DNA of 47,037 nucleotides from Lachnospiraceae bacterium (GTDB lineage Bacteria > Bacillota > Clostridia > Lachnospirales > Lachnospiraceae). A model generated the notes under the pieces. It was not told the origin of the DNA and did not search any database. It was given only the letters and a program-made list of their open reading frames with translations. Within the stretch, counting starts at the first letter, position 1. Each line of letters opens with the position of its first letter. Both the position numbers and the translations under genes were made by a program. The stretch lies in assembly GCA_024697595.1 (NCBI GenBank), contig JAILFK010000061.1, forward strand, positions 1 to 47,037. Reading direction: 5' to 3'. Shown in pieces: positions 24,610 to 34,156 of the stretch.

Positions 24610-25641
24610 TTACATCAACTTTTGTCCGCAATTTGGACAGAACTTCATTCCTTCAACACCAGTTCCACAATTTGGACAGAACTTAGCGCCGCCTGGCACT
24701 GCTCCTGCTGGATTTGCACCTGCCCCCGCCGGATTTGCATTCGCACCAGCTGCATTTGCATTCGCTCCAACTCCATTAGCACCTTGCACATTTCCCATCA
24801 TATTATTTACAATGTTTTGACCCATGGCAAATCCTGCTGCCATACCGGCCATAGAACCTGCAGCACTGCCAGCATCACCATTTCCCGAAGTCAGGGCATC
24901 TGCCATAGCTGCTTGCTGATAAGTAGCCATATTGCCACCAATCATAGACTGACCAGCCACCTTTTCTGCCATCCTAGCAACTTCCTCAGGATAACTAATC
25001 TGACCGATTGTAAAATCACAAACCGAAAATCCAATAGTCTTTAAATCCTCATCTAAATCAGCACAGATTGCCTTGGAAACCTCTTCATTATTAGTCTGAA
25101 GATACATATAATTCTTGGCCTGGGAAGTGTGCTTCATAACGAGAGCTGATATCTTTGGCATCACCCTTCCCTTAATATCCTCAATTGTATAATCACTATC
25201 TGTAACACCTACAATAGCCTTCATCATATTGTTATAATCTGCAACCTGTACCACGAAGTTACCATTTAATCTGACAGGCACTCCTCCTGGCAAAGACTCA
25301 TCTGCGAGATAAACCGGCTGTCTTGTGCCCCAGTTTACTGACATCTGCTTTACATTTACAAATACAACCTCAACTCTGCGACCAGAATCAAATCCAAACT
25401 TGATTCCCTTTAAGGTTGATAAAAATGGAATGATATCTGACTCAATATCGTAGTCACCCTCTTTTGTAAATACTCCCTCAATTGCTCCATTGTACAAAAA
25501 AATCGCTTCCTGTCCTGGACGAACAATAAGACGCGATCCTTTTTTCAATTCCACGTTATCAAACTTGTGAAACAATACGCCATCGCCTGTTCCATCCCAT
25601 TCAATAACACTAGAAAACTGTTTACTTTTTAATATTGGCAT
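24610..25641 (-). CDS. SPFH-domain protein with C-terminal zinc ribbon (YdjI-like, 'virion core' family)
   Basis: The 343-residue protein has an SPFH/band-7-like domain (about residues 20-240), then a low-complexity Asn/Ala/Gly/Pro linker, and a C-terminal zinc ribbon (CPNCGTGVEGMKFCPNCG). This matches Bacillus YdjI. YdjI has been reported to link PspA to the membrane through YdjG and YdjH; the next two genes here are YdjG- and YdjH-like, but no pspA is in the window. Start 25641 (MPILKSKQFS) has an AGGGAGAA site; the frame to 25734 lacks one. It begins about 150 nt after trpG, with no clear terminator between. Confidence 0.88.
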   Translation of the reverse strand: MPILKSKQFSSVIEWDGTGDGVLFHKFDNVELKKGSRLIVRPGQEAIFLYNGAIEGVFTKEGDYDIESDIIPFLSTLKGIKFGFDSGRRVEVVFVNVKQMSVNWGTRQPVYLADESLPGGVPVRLNGNFVVQVADYNNMMKAIVGVTDSDYTIEDIKGRVMPKISALVMKHTSQAKNYMYLQTNNEEVSKAICADLDEDLKTIGFSVCDFTIGQISYPEEVARMAEKVAGQSMIGGNMATYQQAAMADALTSGNGDAGSAAGSMAGMAAGFAMGQNIVNNMMGNVQGANGVGANANAAGANANPAGAGANPAGAVPGGAKFCPNCGTGVEGMKFCPNCGQKLM

Positions 25642-25794
25642 AACTTTTTCTCCCTTCTTCCTATAAAAAATTCTACCTAGGGTTAATAATACCCCAATTG
25701 CCTCTATTATTCCATAGGAAAAAGTTTCCAACATGTCACCTGGAATTTAAGCACTTTTTCAAGCTTAGGAAACATTGTCAGTTTCTAGAAAATG

Positions 25795-26361
25795 TTATTT
25801 TTGAAAGAAATTTTCAATCATCTTAGCACCATCTGGTGTAAGAATAGATTCCGGATGAAATTGCAATCCATAAATTGGATATTTCTTGTGCTCAACAGCC
25901 ATTATCTCACCGTCCTCAGCTACCGCTGTCACCTTCAAATCCTCTGGCATCCCCTCTTCTTTTACAGAGAGAGAATGATATCTGGCCACCTTGATATTTG
26001 AAAGCAATCCTTTAAAAATCTGAGTCTCATTATTTACACGAACCATTGACTGCTTACCATGCATAAGCTCCTTGGCATAAGAAACTGTAGCGCCAAAGGT
26101 CTCACAGATTGCCTGATGTCCAAGGCAAACTCCAAGCATAGGAATTTTTCCTGCAAAATGTCTTATAACATCCTCGCAGATTCCAGCCTCACTAGGACAT
26201 CCTGGTCCCGGAGAAATAATAATGTGACTTGGAGCCATTTCCTCAATCTCCGAAATGGTGATCTCATCATTTCTCACAACCTTGATATCTGGCTCAATCT
26301 CTCCCACCAATTGGTATAAGTTATATGAAAAACTATCGTAGTTATCTATCAATAAAATCAT
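25795..26361 (-). CDS. trpG: Anthranilate synthase component II (glutamine amidotransferase)
   Basis: Supplies ammonia from glutamine to TrpE. The class I amidotransferase triad is visible: Cys in MLGVCLGHQAI and His/Glu in LQFHPESILT. N-terminal ILLIDNYDSFSYNL and oxyanion region SPGPGCPSEAG are typical. Length is 188, with no fusion to TrpD. It is last in the operon, 17 nt after trpE. A dual role in folate synthesis (PabA) is possible, as these proteins are often shared. Confidence 0.94.
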   Translation of the reverse strand: MILLIDNYDSFSYNLYQLVGEIEPDIKVVRNDEITISEIEEMAPSHIIISPGPGCPSEAGICEDVIRHFAGKIPMLGVCLGHQAICETFGATVSYAKELMHGKQSMVRVNNETQIFKGLLSNIKVARYHSLSVKEEGMPEDLKVTAVAEDGEIMAVEHKKYPIYGLQFHPESILTPDGAKMIENFFQK

Positions 26362-26378
26362 ATGTATCGTCCTTTCAA

Positions 26379-27899
26379 TTAGTCTAATCCACCCTTTGCT
26401 TCCTCAACTGCGCAAACCACAGCCTTGGCCTTGTTAATACACTCCACAGCCTCACGCTCAGGCACAGAATCATATACAATTCCCGCTCCAGAACGAATAT
26501 AGATATTGTCATTTTTCTTATAGACTAATCTGATGGCAATACATACATCCAGATTTCCTGTAAAATCAATATAACCCAAGGCTCCACCATAGATTCCTCT
26601 CTTGCTCTGCTCAAGTTCTTCAATGATTTCACATGCTCTAAACTTTGGTGCTCCAGACAGTGTTCCAGCTGGCAAAATAGAATCCACCGCATCGATTACA
26701 TCCTTGTCGTCAGCCAGTTTGCCAACAACGGTTGAACCTATATGCATCACATGAGAATATCTCTCAATGCCCATATATTTTTCTACTTCCACAGAGCCGA
26801 TTTTAGAAATTTTTCCAATATCATTTCGTCCCAAATCTACCAACATATTATGCTCAGCAGCTTCCTTCTTATCAGCAAGTAGCTCTTTTTCTAGAGCTTT
26901 ATCTTCTGCCGCATCAGCTCCTCTTGGTCTAGTGCCAGCAAGTGGAAATGTGCTAACTTTTTCCTGCTCCACCTTTACCAATGTCTCAGGAGATGCACCT
27001 GCAATTTCTATATCATCGCTTGAAAAATAAAACATGTATGGAGATGGATTGCTGGCGCGAAGAATTCTATATGTGTCAAATAGACTTCCGCTGGCTTTTG
27101 CACTCAAAGGATTTGATAAAACCACCTGGAAAATATCACCCTCTTTAATATAGTGCTTTGCCTTTTCCACCATCTGTCCATATTCCGCGTTGCTAAACTT
27201 CGGACTGATTTCAGATTGTAAATTTAGTGGCTCAAATTTCTTTGGCTCACCTTGTTGCAATAGATTCTTAATATCTTTTAAGTGTTCTATGGCTTTATTA
27301 TATTTATCTTTAATAATTTTATCATCTACAGTAATCTCACCTTTTTCATCAGTCAACATAATTCCAGTGATAAGGTAAATCTTCTGTCGGAAGTTATCAA
27401 AAGCGATAACATCATCGAAGAGCATCAAATCCATATCCTTGAAGTCATCCTCGCCATGATTTTCAAGTACAAGCTTTGGCTCGCTATACTTTATATAATC
27501 ATATGAGAAATACCCAACCAACCCTCCGGTAAATGTTGGAAGTCCCTCAATAGTAGGACTTTTATATCTGGCCACCACTTCTCTGACAACCTCACCAGGG
27601 TGCTTTACCTGACGTGTCTCCACAAGGGATTTACCATTTTCATCTGTATCTTTTATGAGCACCTCACCATCCTGGCAAGTGATCTCCATCTTTGGACTGT
27701 ATCCCAAAAAGGAATAACGTCCCCAGGTCTCGCTTTGACTGGCACTTTCTAGTAAGTAACACTGACGGGAAGCATTGCGAAGTCTTCTCACCGCCTCAAT
27801 AGTTGTCAAACTATCCGACAACATATTAATAGCCACAGGTATTCTCTTGTATTCTTTGGTCTTAGCCAACTCTATTACTCTATCAATTTCTGGATACAT
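26379..27899 (-). CDS. trpE: Anthranilate synthase component I
   Basis: Converts chorismate to anthranilate with ammonia from TrpG. The N-terminal CYLLESASQSETWGRYSFLG contains the LLES tryptophan-binding element, so feedback inhibition by tryptophan is likely. The catalytic chorismate-binding domain includes EIAGASPETLVKVE, STFPLAGTRPRGA, EHNMLVDLGRNDIG and GTLSGAPKFRA. Length is 506. It lies after trpA (72-nt gap), not at the head of the operon. Confidence 0.96.
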   Translation of the reverse strand: MYPEIDRVIELAKTKEYKRIPVAINMLSDSLTTIEAVRRLRNASRQCYLLESASQSETWGRYSFLGYSPKMEITCQDGEVLIKDTDENGKSLVETRQVKHPGEVVREVVARYKSPTIEGLPTFTGGLVGYFSYDYIKYSEPKLVLENHGEDDFKDMDLMLFDDVIAFDNFRQKIYLITGIMLTDEKGEITVDDKIIKDKYNKAIEHLKDIKNLLQQGEPKKFEPLNLQSEISPKFSNAEYGQMVEKAKHYIKEGDIFQVVLSNPLSAKASGSLFDTYRILRASNPSPYMFYFSSDDIEIAGASPETLVKVEQEKVSTFPLAGTRPRGADAAEDKALEKELLADKKEAAEHNMLVDLGRNDIGKISKIGSVEVEKYMGIERYSHVMHIGSTVVGKLADDKDVIDAVDSILPAGTLSGAPKFRACEIIEELEQSKRGIYGGALGYIDFTGNLDVCIAIRLVYKKNDNIYIRSGAGIVYDSVPEREAVECINKAKAVVCAVEEAKGGLD

Positions 27900-27970
27900 A
27901 TTTCGCTCCTACAATAATTATGTTTCAAATCAACATCTTACTTTTCATCTGCACTTTAATCCAGTAATAA

Positions 27971-28744
27971 CTACTTGTTATATGCAGCCTTAACTTCTTT
28001 TACAAAGTTGCCGACTTCCTCTGGTGCATCCTTTTGGTATTTTGCAATCATTCTCACAATTGTCGATCCCACAATTGCACCGTCAGAAATCTCTGCCATA
28101 GCCTTGGCCTGCTCAGGTGTCGAAATACCAAATCCAATTGCACAAGGAACATCTGTCACCTTGCGGATTCTATCAATCAAAGTTCCAATCTCCGTATTTA
28201 TATTGCTTCTCTCTCCTGTTACTCCCAGACTTGATACCACGTAGATAAATCCTCTTGCCTCCTTGGCAATCATATCGATTCTATTCTCTGAAGTAGGCGC
28301 TATCATTGAAATAAAATCAACATTATATTTCTTACAAACATCGTCAAACTCAGCCTTTTCCTCATAAGGTACATCTGGCAATATAATTCCATCGATTCCA
28401 ACTTCAGCACAGGTAGAAGCAAACTTTTCTATTCCATATGTGAAAACCACATTGGCATATGTCATAAATACCAATGGTACCTTTACATCATTTCTAAGTT
28501 CTCTCACCATCTGAAATACATCATCTGTTGTAATCTTATTTTTCAAAGCTCTGATATTGGCCTCCTGAATAACAGGACCCTCCGCTGTTGGATCTGAAAA
28601 TGGAATACCAAGCTCTATTAAATCAGCACCATTTTTCTCCATCTGTCTCACGATTTCTTTTGTTGTATCTAAATCAGGATCTCCGCATGTTATAAATGGG
28701 ATAAATGCTTTCTTTCCTTCAAATGCTTCTCTAATTCTACTCAT
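27971..28744 (-). CDS. trpA: Tryptophan synthase alpha chain
   Basis: Cleaves indole-3-glycerol phosphate to indole and glyceraldehyde 3-phosphate. The catalytic Glu and Asp are in [19 protein letters not shown], and the phosphate-binding loop is in [10 protein letters not shown]. Length is 257. Start 28744 has AGAGGAGA; it overlaps the trpB stop by 8 nt (ATGAGTAG), which favours balanced translation of the alpha2-beta2 complex. Confidence 0.96.
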   Translation of the reverse strand: MSRIREAFEGKKAFIPFITCGDPDLDTTKEIVRQMEKNGADLIELGIPFSDPTAEGPVIQEANIRALKNKITTDDVFQMVRELRNDVKVPLVFMTYANVVFTYGIEKFASTCAEVGIDGIILPDVPYEEKAEFDDVCKKYNVDFISMIAPTSENRIDMIAKEARGFIYVVSSLGVTGERSNINTEIGTLIDRIRKVTDVPCAIGFGISTPEQAKAMAEISDGAIVGSTIVRMIAKYQKDAPEEVGNFVKEVKAAYNK

Positions 28745-29927
28745 GGATATCTTCTCCTCTATATCTGGCAATGGCTGCACAATCCTTGTCACCTCGACCT
28801 GAAACTGTAACTACAATAATCTTGTCACTATCTAACTGTGGTGCTAATTTCATGGCGTATGCAATGGCATGACTACTCTCGATAGCTGGAATAATTCCCT
28901 CTGTTCTTGATAAATATTCAAATGCATTTACCGCCTCATCATCTGTGATTGGCACATATTTCGCTCTGCCAATATCATGTAAATGTGCATGCTCTGGTCC
29001 AACACCTGGGTAATCAAGACCAGCTGAAATAGAATAAACAGGAGCAATCTGTCCGTACTCATCCTGGCAGAAATATGATTTCATACCGTGGAAGATTCCC
29101 ACAGAACCTGTATTTACAGTAGCTGCTGTCTCAAATGTATCAATACCTCGACCTGCAGCCTCACATCCAATAAGCTCAACGCCCTCATCCTCTATAAAGT
29201 TATAGAAACTTCCAATGGCATTTGAGCCACCACCAACACAGGCGATAACAGCATCAGGAAGTCGTCCTTCCTTCTCTAACATCTGCTCCTTAATCTCCTT
29301 GGAGATAACTGCCTGAAAATCTCTGACAATGGTAGGAAATGGATGTGGTCCCATTACCGAACCAAGGCAGTAATGTGTGTCATCAATTCTATTGGTCCAC
29401 TCTCTCATGGCCTCTGAAACAGCATCCTTTAGAGTAGCTGTTCCACTTGTAACAGGAACTACCTCTGCTCCTAAAAGTCGCATTCTATATACATTCAAGG
29501 CCTGACGCTCAGTGTCCTCTTTTCCCATGAAAATCACACACTCCATACCCATCAAAGCTGCAGCTGTAGCAGTTGCAACACCGTGCTGTCCCGCTCCAGT
29601 CTCTGCGATAAGACGAGTCTTGCCCATTTTTTTGGCAAGCAAAGCCTGTCCTAATACATTGTTGACCTTATGAGCACCTGTGTGATTTAAGTCCTCACGT
29701 TTAAGATATATTTTTGCGCCACCTAAATCCTCGCTCATCTTCTTAGCATAATATAAACGGCTTGGTCTGTTGCCATAATCATTTAAAAGTTCAGTCAGCT
29801 CCCTGTTAAACTCAGGATCATTTTTATAATGATTATAAGCTTCCTCCAATTCATTTACCGCATTCATCAATGTCTCTGGAATATACTGACCACCATGTAT
29901 TCCAAATCTACCATTTATCGCTTCCAT
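28737..29927 (-). CDS. trpB: Tryptophan synthase beta chain
   Basis: PLP enzyme that joins indole and serine to tryptophan. The PLP lysine is in [18 protein letters not shown], with [12 protein letters not shown] and the phosphate loop [13 protein letters not shown]. It is the TrpB1 type that partners TrpA (length 396, [20 protein letters not shown]). It lies 34 nt downstream of trpF and overlaps trpA. Confidence 0.97.
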   Translation of the reverse strand: MEAINGRFGIHGGQYIPETLMNAVNELEEAYNHYKNDPEFNRELTELLNDYGNRPSRLYYAKKMSEDLGGAKIYLKREDLNHTGAHKVNNVLGQALLAKKMGKTRLIAETGAGQHGVATATAAALMGMECVIFMGKEDTERQALNVYRMRLLGAEVVPVTSGTATLKDAVSEAMREWTNRIDDTHYCLGSVMGPHPFPTIVRDFQAVISKEIKEQMLEKEGRLPDAVIACVGGGSNAIGSFYNFIEDEGVELIGCEAAGRGIDTFETAATVNTGSVGIFHGMKSYFCQDEYGQIAPVYSISAGLDYPGVGPEHAHLHDIGRAKYVPITDDEAVNAFEYLSRTEGIIPAIESSHAIAYAMKLAPQLDSDKIIVVTVSGRGDKDCAAIARYRGEDIHE

Positions 29928-29961
29928 CCTAATTACCTTTCTATTTTTAAATATGTATAAA

Positions 29962-30555
29962 TCACTGACCTCTCACAGCCTTCATAAACTCTCTCATCTT
30001 AAGTTGATTTTTCTTTCCACCAACCTCAATTCCTGAGCTAACATCCACTGCATAAGGTTTTATTCTCTCAACAACTTCAGTGATATTTTCTGTATCCAAA
30101 CCACCTGCTAAGAAGTATTTTCTGTTAAATGTTTCTAACAAATCCCAATTGAATGTCTTGCCCTGCCCCATTCCAGCATCAAGCAAAATATAATCCGCTA
30201 TGGAATCAGCTGCAAGCTTTAGATCATCTTTTGACTTGATTTTGTAGGTCTTGATAATAGGCACACCCTGCTTTTGCAATTTCTTAATATAGATATCATC
30301 CTCATTTCCATGAAGTTGAGCCACATCTATTATACCTTGTTTGTAAAGCTCCAACACATTTTCCATGTCCTCATTTACAAACACGCCAACCGCTTTAATG
30401 TCTGGATGAAGCTCACCCCTTAAATCCTTGGCTTTTTCCGGTGTAATATTTCTTGAACTTTTCTCCCAAAATACAAATCCGATATACTCTGGCATCAGTT
30501 CATTGGCATACTCTATATCCTCTTCTCTTGTAAGTCCACAAAATTTAACCTTCAT
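29962..30555 (-). CDS. trpF: Phosphoribosylanthranilate isomerase
   Basis: Amadori rearrangement of phosphoribosylanthranilate to CdRP. The general-base Cys is in [12 protein letters not shown], and the acid Asp is in [16 protein letters not shown]. Length is 197, as a stand-alone (not fused to trpC) barrel. It follows trpC by 12 nt with an AAAGGA site. Confidence 0.94.
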   Translation of the reverse strand: MKVKFCGLTREEDIEYANELMPEYIGFVFWEKSSRNITPEKAKDLRGELHPDIKAVGVFVNEDMENVLELYKQGIIDVAQLHGNEDDIYIKKLQKQGVPIIKTYKIKSKDDLKLAADSIADYILLDAGMGQGKTFNWDLLETFNRKYFLAGGLDTENITEVVERIKPYAVDVSSGIEVGGKKNQLKMREFMKAVRGQ

Positions 30556-30567
30556 ATAACTTCCTTT

Positions 30568-31344
30568 TTAACTCTTTAGTTCATCAAGCTTTGACTTTTT
30601 ATCATCAGCTCTCATCAAAGTCTCACCAATTAAGACTCCATCCACCTTGGCAGCTCTTAAATTCCTAACATCTTCCGCGCCGCTAATTCCACTTTCAGAT
30701 ATGTATATCACATTTTCTGGAATCATCTCTCTAAGTCTTGCGCTGTTGTTGGTGTCCACTGAAAAATCCTTGAGATTTCTATTATTTACACCAATGATTC
30801 TAGCTCCACAGGCTATAACTCTCTTGATTTCAGCCTCGTCATGAGCTTCAAACAAAGCACTCATTCCAAGTTCGTCGCAAATCTGAAGATATTTTTTCAT
30901 ATCATCATCTGATAAGATTGCTGCGATCAAAAGCACAGCCTTGGCCCCTAAGACCTTGGCTTCGTATATCATATACTCATCCACTGTAAAGTCCTTTCGA
31001 AGACATGGAATAGATACATTTGCCGCAATCTCTTTTAGATAATCATCAGATCCCAAAAACCACTTTGGCTCAGTGAGCACTGATATGCAATTGGCTCCTG
31101 CTGCCTCGTAATCCTTTGCTATCTGCAAATATGGAAATTCCTCAGCGATTATCCCCTTTGAAGGAGAAGCTTTCTTGCATTCACAGATAAATGCTATATC
31201 ATCAGTTTTTAGAGCATTTTCAAATTCGAAAGCGCCCTTTGGCATGCTCAAAGCCTGTGCTTTTATCTCCTGAAGAGATACTTTTTCCTTTTGTTTTTCA
31301 ACTCTATATCTGGCGTAATCTGCCAACTCGTCTAATATTGTCAT
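30568..31344 (-). CDS. trpC: Indole-3-glycerol phosphate synthase
   Basis: Closes the indole ring from CdRP. Barrel motifs are present: ICECKKASPSKG (catalytic Lys), CLRKDFTVDEYMIYEA, IIGVNNRNLKDFSVD and YISESGISGAEDV. Length is 258. It is 12 nt downstream of trpD. Confidence 0.95.
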   Translation of the reverse strand: MTILDELADYARYRVEKQKEKVSLQEIKAQALSMPKGAFEFENALKTDDIAFICECKKASPSKGIIAEEFPYLQIAKDYEAAGANCISVLTEPKWFLGSDDYLKEIAANVSIPCLRKDFTVDEYMIYEAKVLGAKAVLLIAAILSDDDMKKYLQICDELGMSALFEAHDEAEIKRVIACGARIIGVNNRNLKDFSVDTNNSARLREMIPENVIYISESGISGAEDVRNLRAAKVDGVLIGETLMRADDKKSKLDELKS

Positions 31345-31356
31345 GAAACCCTCTTT

Positions 31357-32373
31357 TTATCTGTTACTTACTTCAATAAACTTCTCAAGTGTCTCTAAAG
31401 CTTTTCCCGAATCAATAATCTCAGCTGCAAGCTTCACGCCTTTCTCAAAGGAATCAGCCTTGCCACCGATGTATAAAGATGCTCCTGCATTTAACAATAC
31501 CGCATCTCTCTTTGGTCCCTTTTCACCATTTAAGATTGCTCTTGTAATATGAGCATTTTCCTCAGGAGTGCCTCCCTTTAAGTCCTCTGGAGTACACATT
31601 TTCATTCCAAAATCTTCTGGTGAGATCTCATAACTCTTGAACCATCCATCCTTGATCTCACAGATTTTAGTTGGAGCACAAAGTGAAATCTCATCAAGCT
31701 TATTCAATCCATATACTACCATACCCCTCTCAACTCCAAGGCTTATCAAAACCTGAGCCAATGGCTCTACCAAGTACTCATCATATACTCCAAGAAGTTG
31801 CATCTTTGGTGATGCAGGATTTGTAAGAGGTCCTAATATGTTAAATACTGTTCTAAACCCAAGTTCTCTTCTGATTGCTCCCACAAACTTCATTGATGAG
31901 TGATATTTCTGAGCAAAGAAGAAGCACATTCCAACTTCATTTAAAAGTTCTACACAACGCTCAGGATCTTGATTAATATTTACCCCAAGAGCCTCTAGAC
32001 AGTCTGCTGTACCACAAAGTGATGAAGCAGCTCTATTGCCGTGCTTTGCAACCTTCATTCCGCCTGCTGCTGCAACCAAAGCAGATGTTGTTGAAATGTT
32101 AAAACTATGAGCATTGTCTCCACCAGTACCAACAATTTCAAATACATCCATACCAGTCTCAACCTTGGTTGCATGTTCTCTCATTGCTGCGGCACAACCT
32201 GCAATCTCATCAGTTGTCTCTGCCTTGGCGCTTTTGGTTGAAAGCGCAGATAAAAATGCAGCATTTTGAGTTGGTGTACTCTCGCCGCTCATAATCTCAT
32301 TCATTACGCTGTATGCTTCGTCATAAGTTAAATCACCTTTGTTTACAATCTTCTCAATAGCTTCCTTAATCAT
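31357..32373 (-). CDS. trpD: Anthranilate phosphoribosyltransferase
   Basis: Transfers phosphoribose from PRPP to anthranilate. The PRPP loop is in [17 protein letters not shown], with [21 protein letters not shown] and LLGPLTNP-like [11 protein letters not shown]. Length is 338. It is the first gene of the operon, 27 nt after the T-box terminator, with a strong AGGAGGAAA site. Confidence 0.96.
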   Translation of the reverse strand: MIKEAIEKIVNKGDLTYDEAYSVMNEIMSGESTPTQNAAFLSALSTKSAKAETTDEIAGCAAAMREHATKVETGMDVFEIVGTGGDNAHSFNISTTSALVAAAGGMKVAKHGNRAASSLCGTADCLEALGVNINQDPERCVELLNEVGMCFFFAQKYHSSMKFVGAIRRELGFRTVFNILGPLTNPASPKMQLLGVYDEYLVEPLAQVLISLGVERGMVVYGLNKLDEISLCAPTKICEIKDGWFKSYEISPEDFGMKMCTPEDLKGGTPEENAHITRAILNGEKGPKRDAVLLNAGASLYIGGKADSFEKGVKLAAEIIDSGKALETLEKFIEVSNR

Positions 32374-32399
32374 ATCTTTTTCCTCCTAAAGCAGTGTAC

Positions 32400-32692
32400 A
32401 AAAAAAGTCCCTGACAGAGACTTTCAATCTCTATCAAGGACGAATATTTACAATCCGCGGTGCCACCTTGCGTTCATAGGTCTGATCCTATGCTCTTAGC
32501 TAGATACCAACATATCTACGGCAACTAACGTATGCCTAACGTCACAGAATACTCTGCATATAAATACATTTGACTGTGCCCTCAGGAGGCCATTCCCTAA
32601 ATGCTATCTTACTGCATCCCACCATCGCAGCTCTCTAAAAAGCAATCACAAAGAGGTACTCCTCTCCCTCATCGGTTTTTCATATTAAACTA
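32400..32692 (-). promoter_or_regulatory. T-box leader (tRNA-Trp riboswitch) of the trp operon
   Basis: The minus-strand leader has the parts of a T-box. Stem I contains AGTA on the 5' side and AGAGAGCTGC in the distal part. A GAA-UGG specifier lies at 32590-32592, reading the tryptophan codon. The T-box sequence AGGTGGCACCGCGG is at 32455-32468. A 14-bp terminator hairpin (32407-32441; GTCCTTGATAGAGA paired with TCTCTGTCAGGGAC) is followed by T7. Uncharged tRNA-Trp should bind the specifier and the T-box bulge and stabilise the antiterminator, so the operon is on when tryptophan is short. This fills the 362-nt gap between trpD and the ArsC-like gene. Confidence 0.95.
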
Positions 32693-32697
32693 GTGAA

Positions 32698-32726
32698 ATA
32701 TTACCACTAATATTTATACATGTCAA
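32698..32726 (-). promoter_or_regulatory. trp operon promoter
   Basis: Minus strand: consensus TTGACA (32721-32726), 17-nt spacer, TAATAT (32698-32703). It starts 9 nt past the stop of the ArsC-like gene and puts the transcript start near 32690, at the beginning of the T-box. Confidence 0.85.
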
Positions 32727-32735
32727 TTGAATTTT

Positions 32736-33083
32736 TTACAAATTTTCAGCCCACTGAGCTTCCTTAAATCCAACTAATACCGTATCTCCATCTACTACCA
32801 ATGGACGTTTTACTAACATCCCTTTGGTTGCTAAAAGTTTTAGTTGTTCATCTTCACTCATACCTGGAAGTTTATCCTTTAATTGCATCTCTTTATATAA
32901 AAGACCACTGGTATTAAAAAACTTCTTGAGAGGCAATCCGCTTTTTGCATGCCACTCCTTTAATTCTTCATATGTAGGATTATCATCTACTATATGTCTC
33001 TCTGTGTAATCTATACCTTGTTCATCTAACCACTTTCTCGCCTTTTGGCAAGTACTACATTTTGGATAACATATAAATAACAT
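32736..33083 (-). CDS. ArsC/Spx-family thioredoxin-fold protein
   Basis: The 115-residue protein belongs to the ArsC/Spx/YffB family: CYPKCSTCQKARKWLDEQGI with a CxxC redox pair at the helix start, and the conserved KRPLVVDGDTVLVGF arginine region. Family members are arsenate reductases, Spx-type RNA polymerase regulators or uncharacterised thiol proteins; the sequence alone does not decide. No other ars genes are near. It follows the Fic gene by 22 nt with a strong AAGGAGG site, so the two are probably co-transcribed. Confidence 0.85.
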   Translation of the reverse strand: MLFICYPKCSTCQKARKWLDEQGIDYTERHIVDDNPTYEELKEWHAKSGLPLKKFFNTSGLLYKEMQLKDKLPGMSEDEQLKLLATKGMLVKRPLVVDGDTVLVGFKEAQWAENL

Positions 33084-33105
33084 ACTCTACCTCCTTGGTT
33101 ATTAA

Positions 33106-34026
33106 CTATTTCTCTTTTATTTCAATGTCCAACGCGTCCAACATCTTTTTAAATGTATCTTGACCATCAAGACATGTATCAATAAGCCATCCTCTTTCAT
33201 TTTTCCATTCCGAAAGTCCTCTATAATAAAAGCCTTTTTTTCGATCTTCGATAATAAATGGAATAATATTATGTTTTAGACATTCCTTTAAAACTATTAA
33301 TCTACCAACCCTTCCATTTCCATCTTGAAATGGATGAATATATTCAAACTCAGCATGAAGTTCAATAATGTCTTCTATCTTCACACAATCCTTCGAATTA
33401 TAGTTTTGCAACAACATCTTCATATGTTTCGCAACTTCTGATGGTTTTGAAGTTTCCCTTCCACCAACTACATTGGCACGTTGCTTATAGTCTCCCACAG
33501 CGAACCATGAAAGCGTCGAATCCTTGGTATCGTGTTTAATAATATAATGTATTTTCTTGATAATATCCTCACTCAATTGTTCTTCAGCAATATCAATGCA
33601 ATAATCTATTGCTCTAAAATGATGAATCGTTTCAAGAATATCATCTACTAGAATTCCATCTCCCACATCGATCGTATTGGTTTCAAAAATCAATCGTGTC
33701 TGCTCCTCAGAAAGTCTACTCCCCTCAATATGATTTGAATTGTATGTCATCCTAATCTGAAGTTCATGATATAGCCCTCCTGGAAGATGTATATCCTTTT
33801 CATCTCTTAATATTTGAAGTATTTTATTGTCTGATTCTATTTTAAATAACTGATTTGGTGTAACATCTAAATAATCTGCTATTTTTTTCAAACTGCTCTT
33901 AGATAATTTTCCCCCTTTAGCAATCTTGGCAACTGTACGGGTTGACAATCCTAATTCTTTACTAAGTTCAGTTTTTCCTATACCTCTTTCCTTCAGTATC
34001 TTTTCAAGACTTACATAAGAAATCAT
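33106..34026 (-). CDS. Fic-domain protein with N-terminal HTH (class II, self-inhibited)
   Basis: Fic enzymes usually transfer AMP to a Ser/Thr/Tyr of a target protein. The 306-residue protein has an XRE-like helix-turn-helix (residues about 8-62: GIGKTELSKELGLSTRTVAK), then a Fic domain with the full catalytic motif HPFQDGNGRVGR (about residue 225). An inhibitory-helix motif S-x-x-x-E-G is visible as SNHIEG (about residue 98), which marks a class II Fic held inactive by its own glutamate. The HTH plus repeated sites over the promoter suggest autorepression. The protein target is unknown. Start 34026 has GGGGAGG. Confidence 0.92.
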   Translation of the reverse strand: MISYVSLEKILKERGIGKTELSKELGLSTRTVAKIAKGGKLSKSSLKKIADYLDVTPNQLFKIESDNKILQILRDEKDIHLPGGLYHELQIRMTYNSNHIEGSRLSEEQTRLIFETNTIDVGDGILVDDILETIHHFRAIDYCIDIAEEQLSEDIIKKIHYIIKHDTKDSTLSWFAVGDYKQRANVVGGRETSKPSEVAKHMKMLLQNYNSKDCVKIEDIIELHAEFEYIHPFQDGNGRVGRLIVLKECLKHNIIPFIIEDRKKGFYYRGLSEWKNERGWLIDTCLDGQDTFKKMLDALDIEIKEK

Positions 34027-34047
34027 ATTTGCCTCCCCACCTCATTT

Positions 34048-34120
34048 CTTTACTTTTATTATACATTAAAGGCACAAAAAGTAAAGATTTTGTCAGGATA
34101 TTCATTAAAAAGTAAAGATT
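34048..34120. promoter_or_regulatory. Promoter and repeated operator of the HTH-Fic gene
   Basis: Minus-strand promoter: TTTACT (34080-34085), 16-nt spacer, TATAAT (34058-34063). A 14-bp direct repeat AAAAAGTAAAGATT occurs at 34076-34089 and 34107-34120, 31 bp apart (three helical turns); the first copy covers the -35. An inverted copy of its core (CTTTACTTTT) lies at 34048-34057, next to the -10. This arrangement suits repression by the HTH of the Fic protein. Confidence 0.65.
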
Positions 34121-34156
34121 GAAATATTCTCAGCCTAGATTAATCACTATAATTTC

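Noticed and set aside
24397..25044. 215-codon plus-strand Cys/Ser/His-rich open frame
   Set aside because: It mirrors the low-complexity linker and zinc ribbons of the SPFH gene and the next gene's 5' end; no ribosome-binding site.
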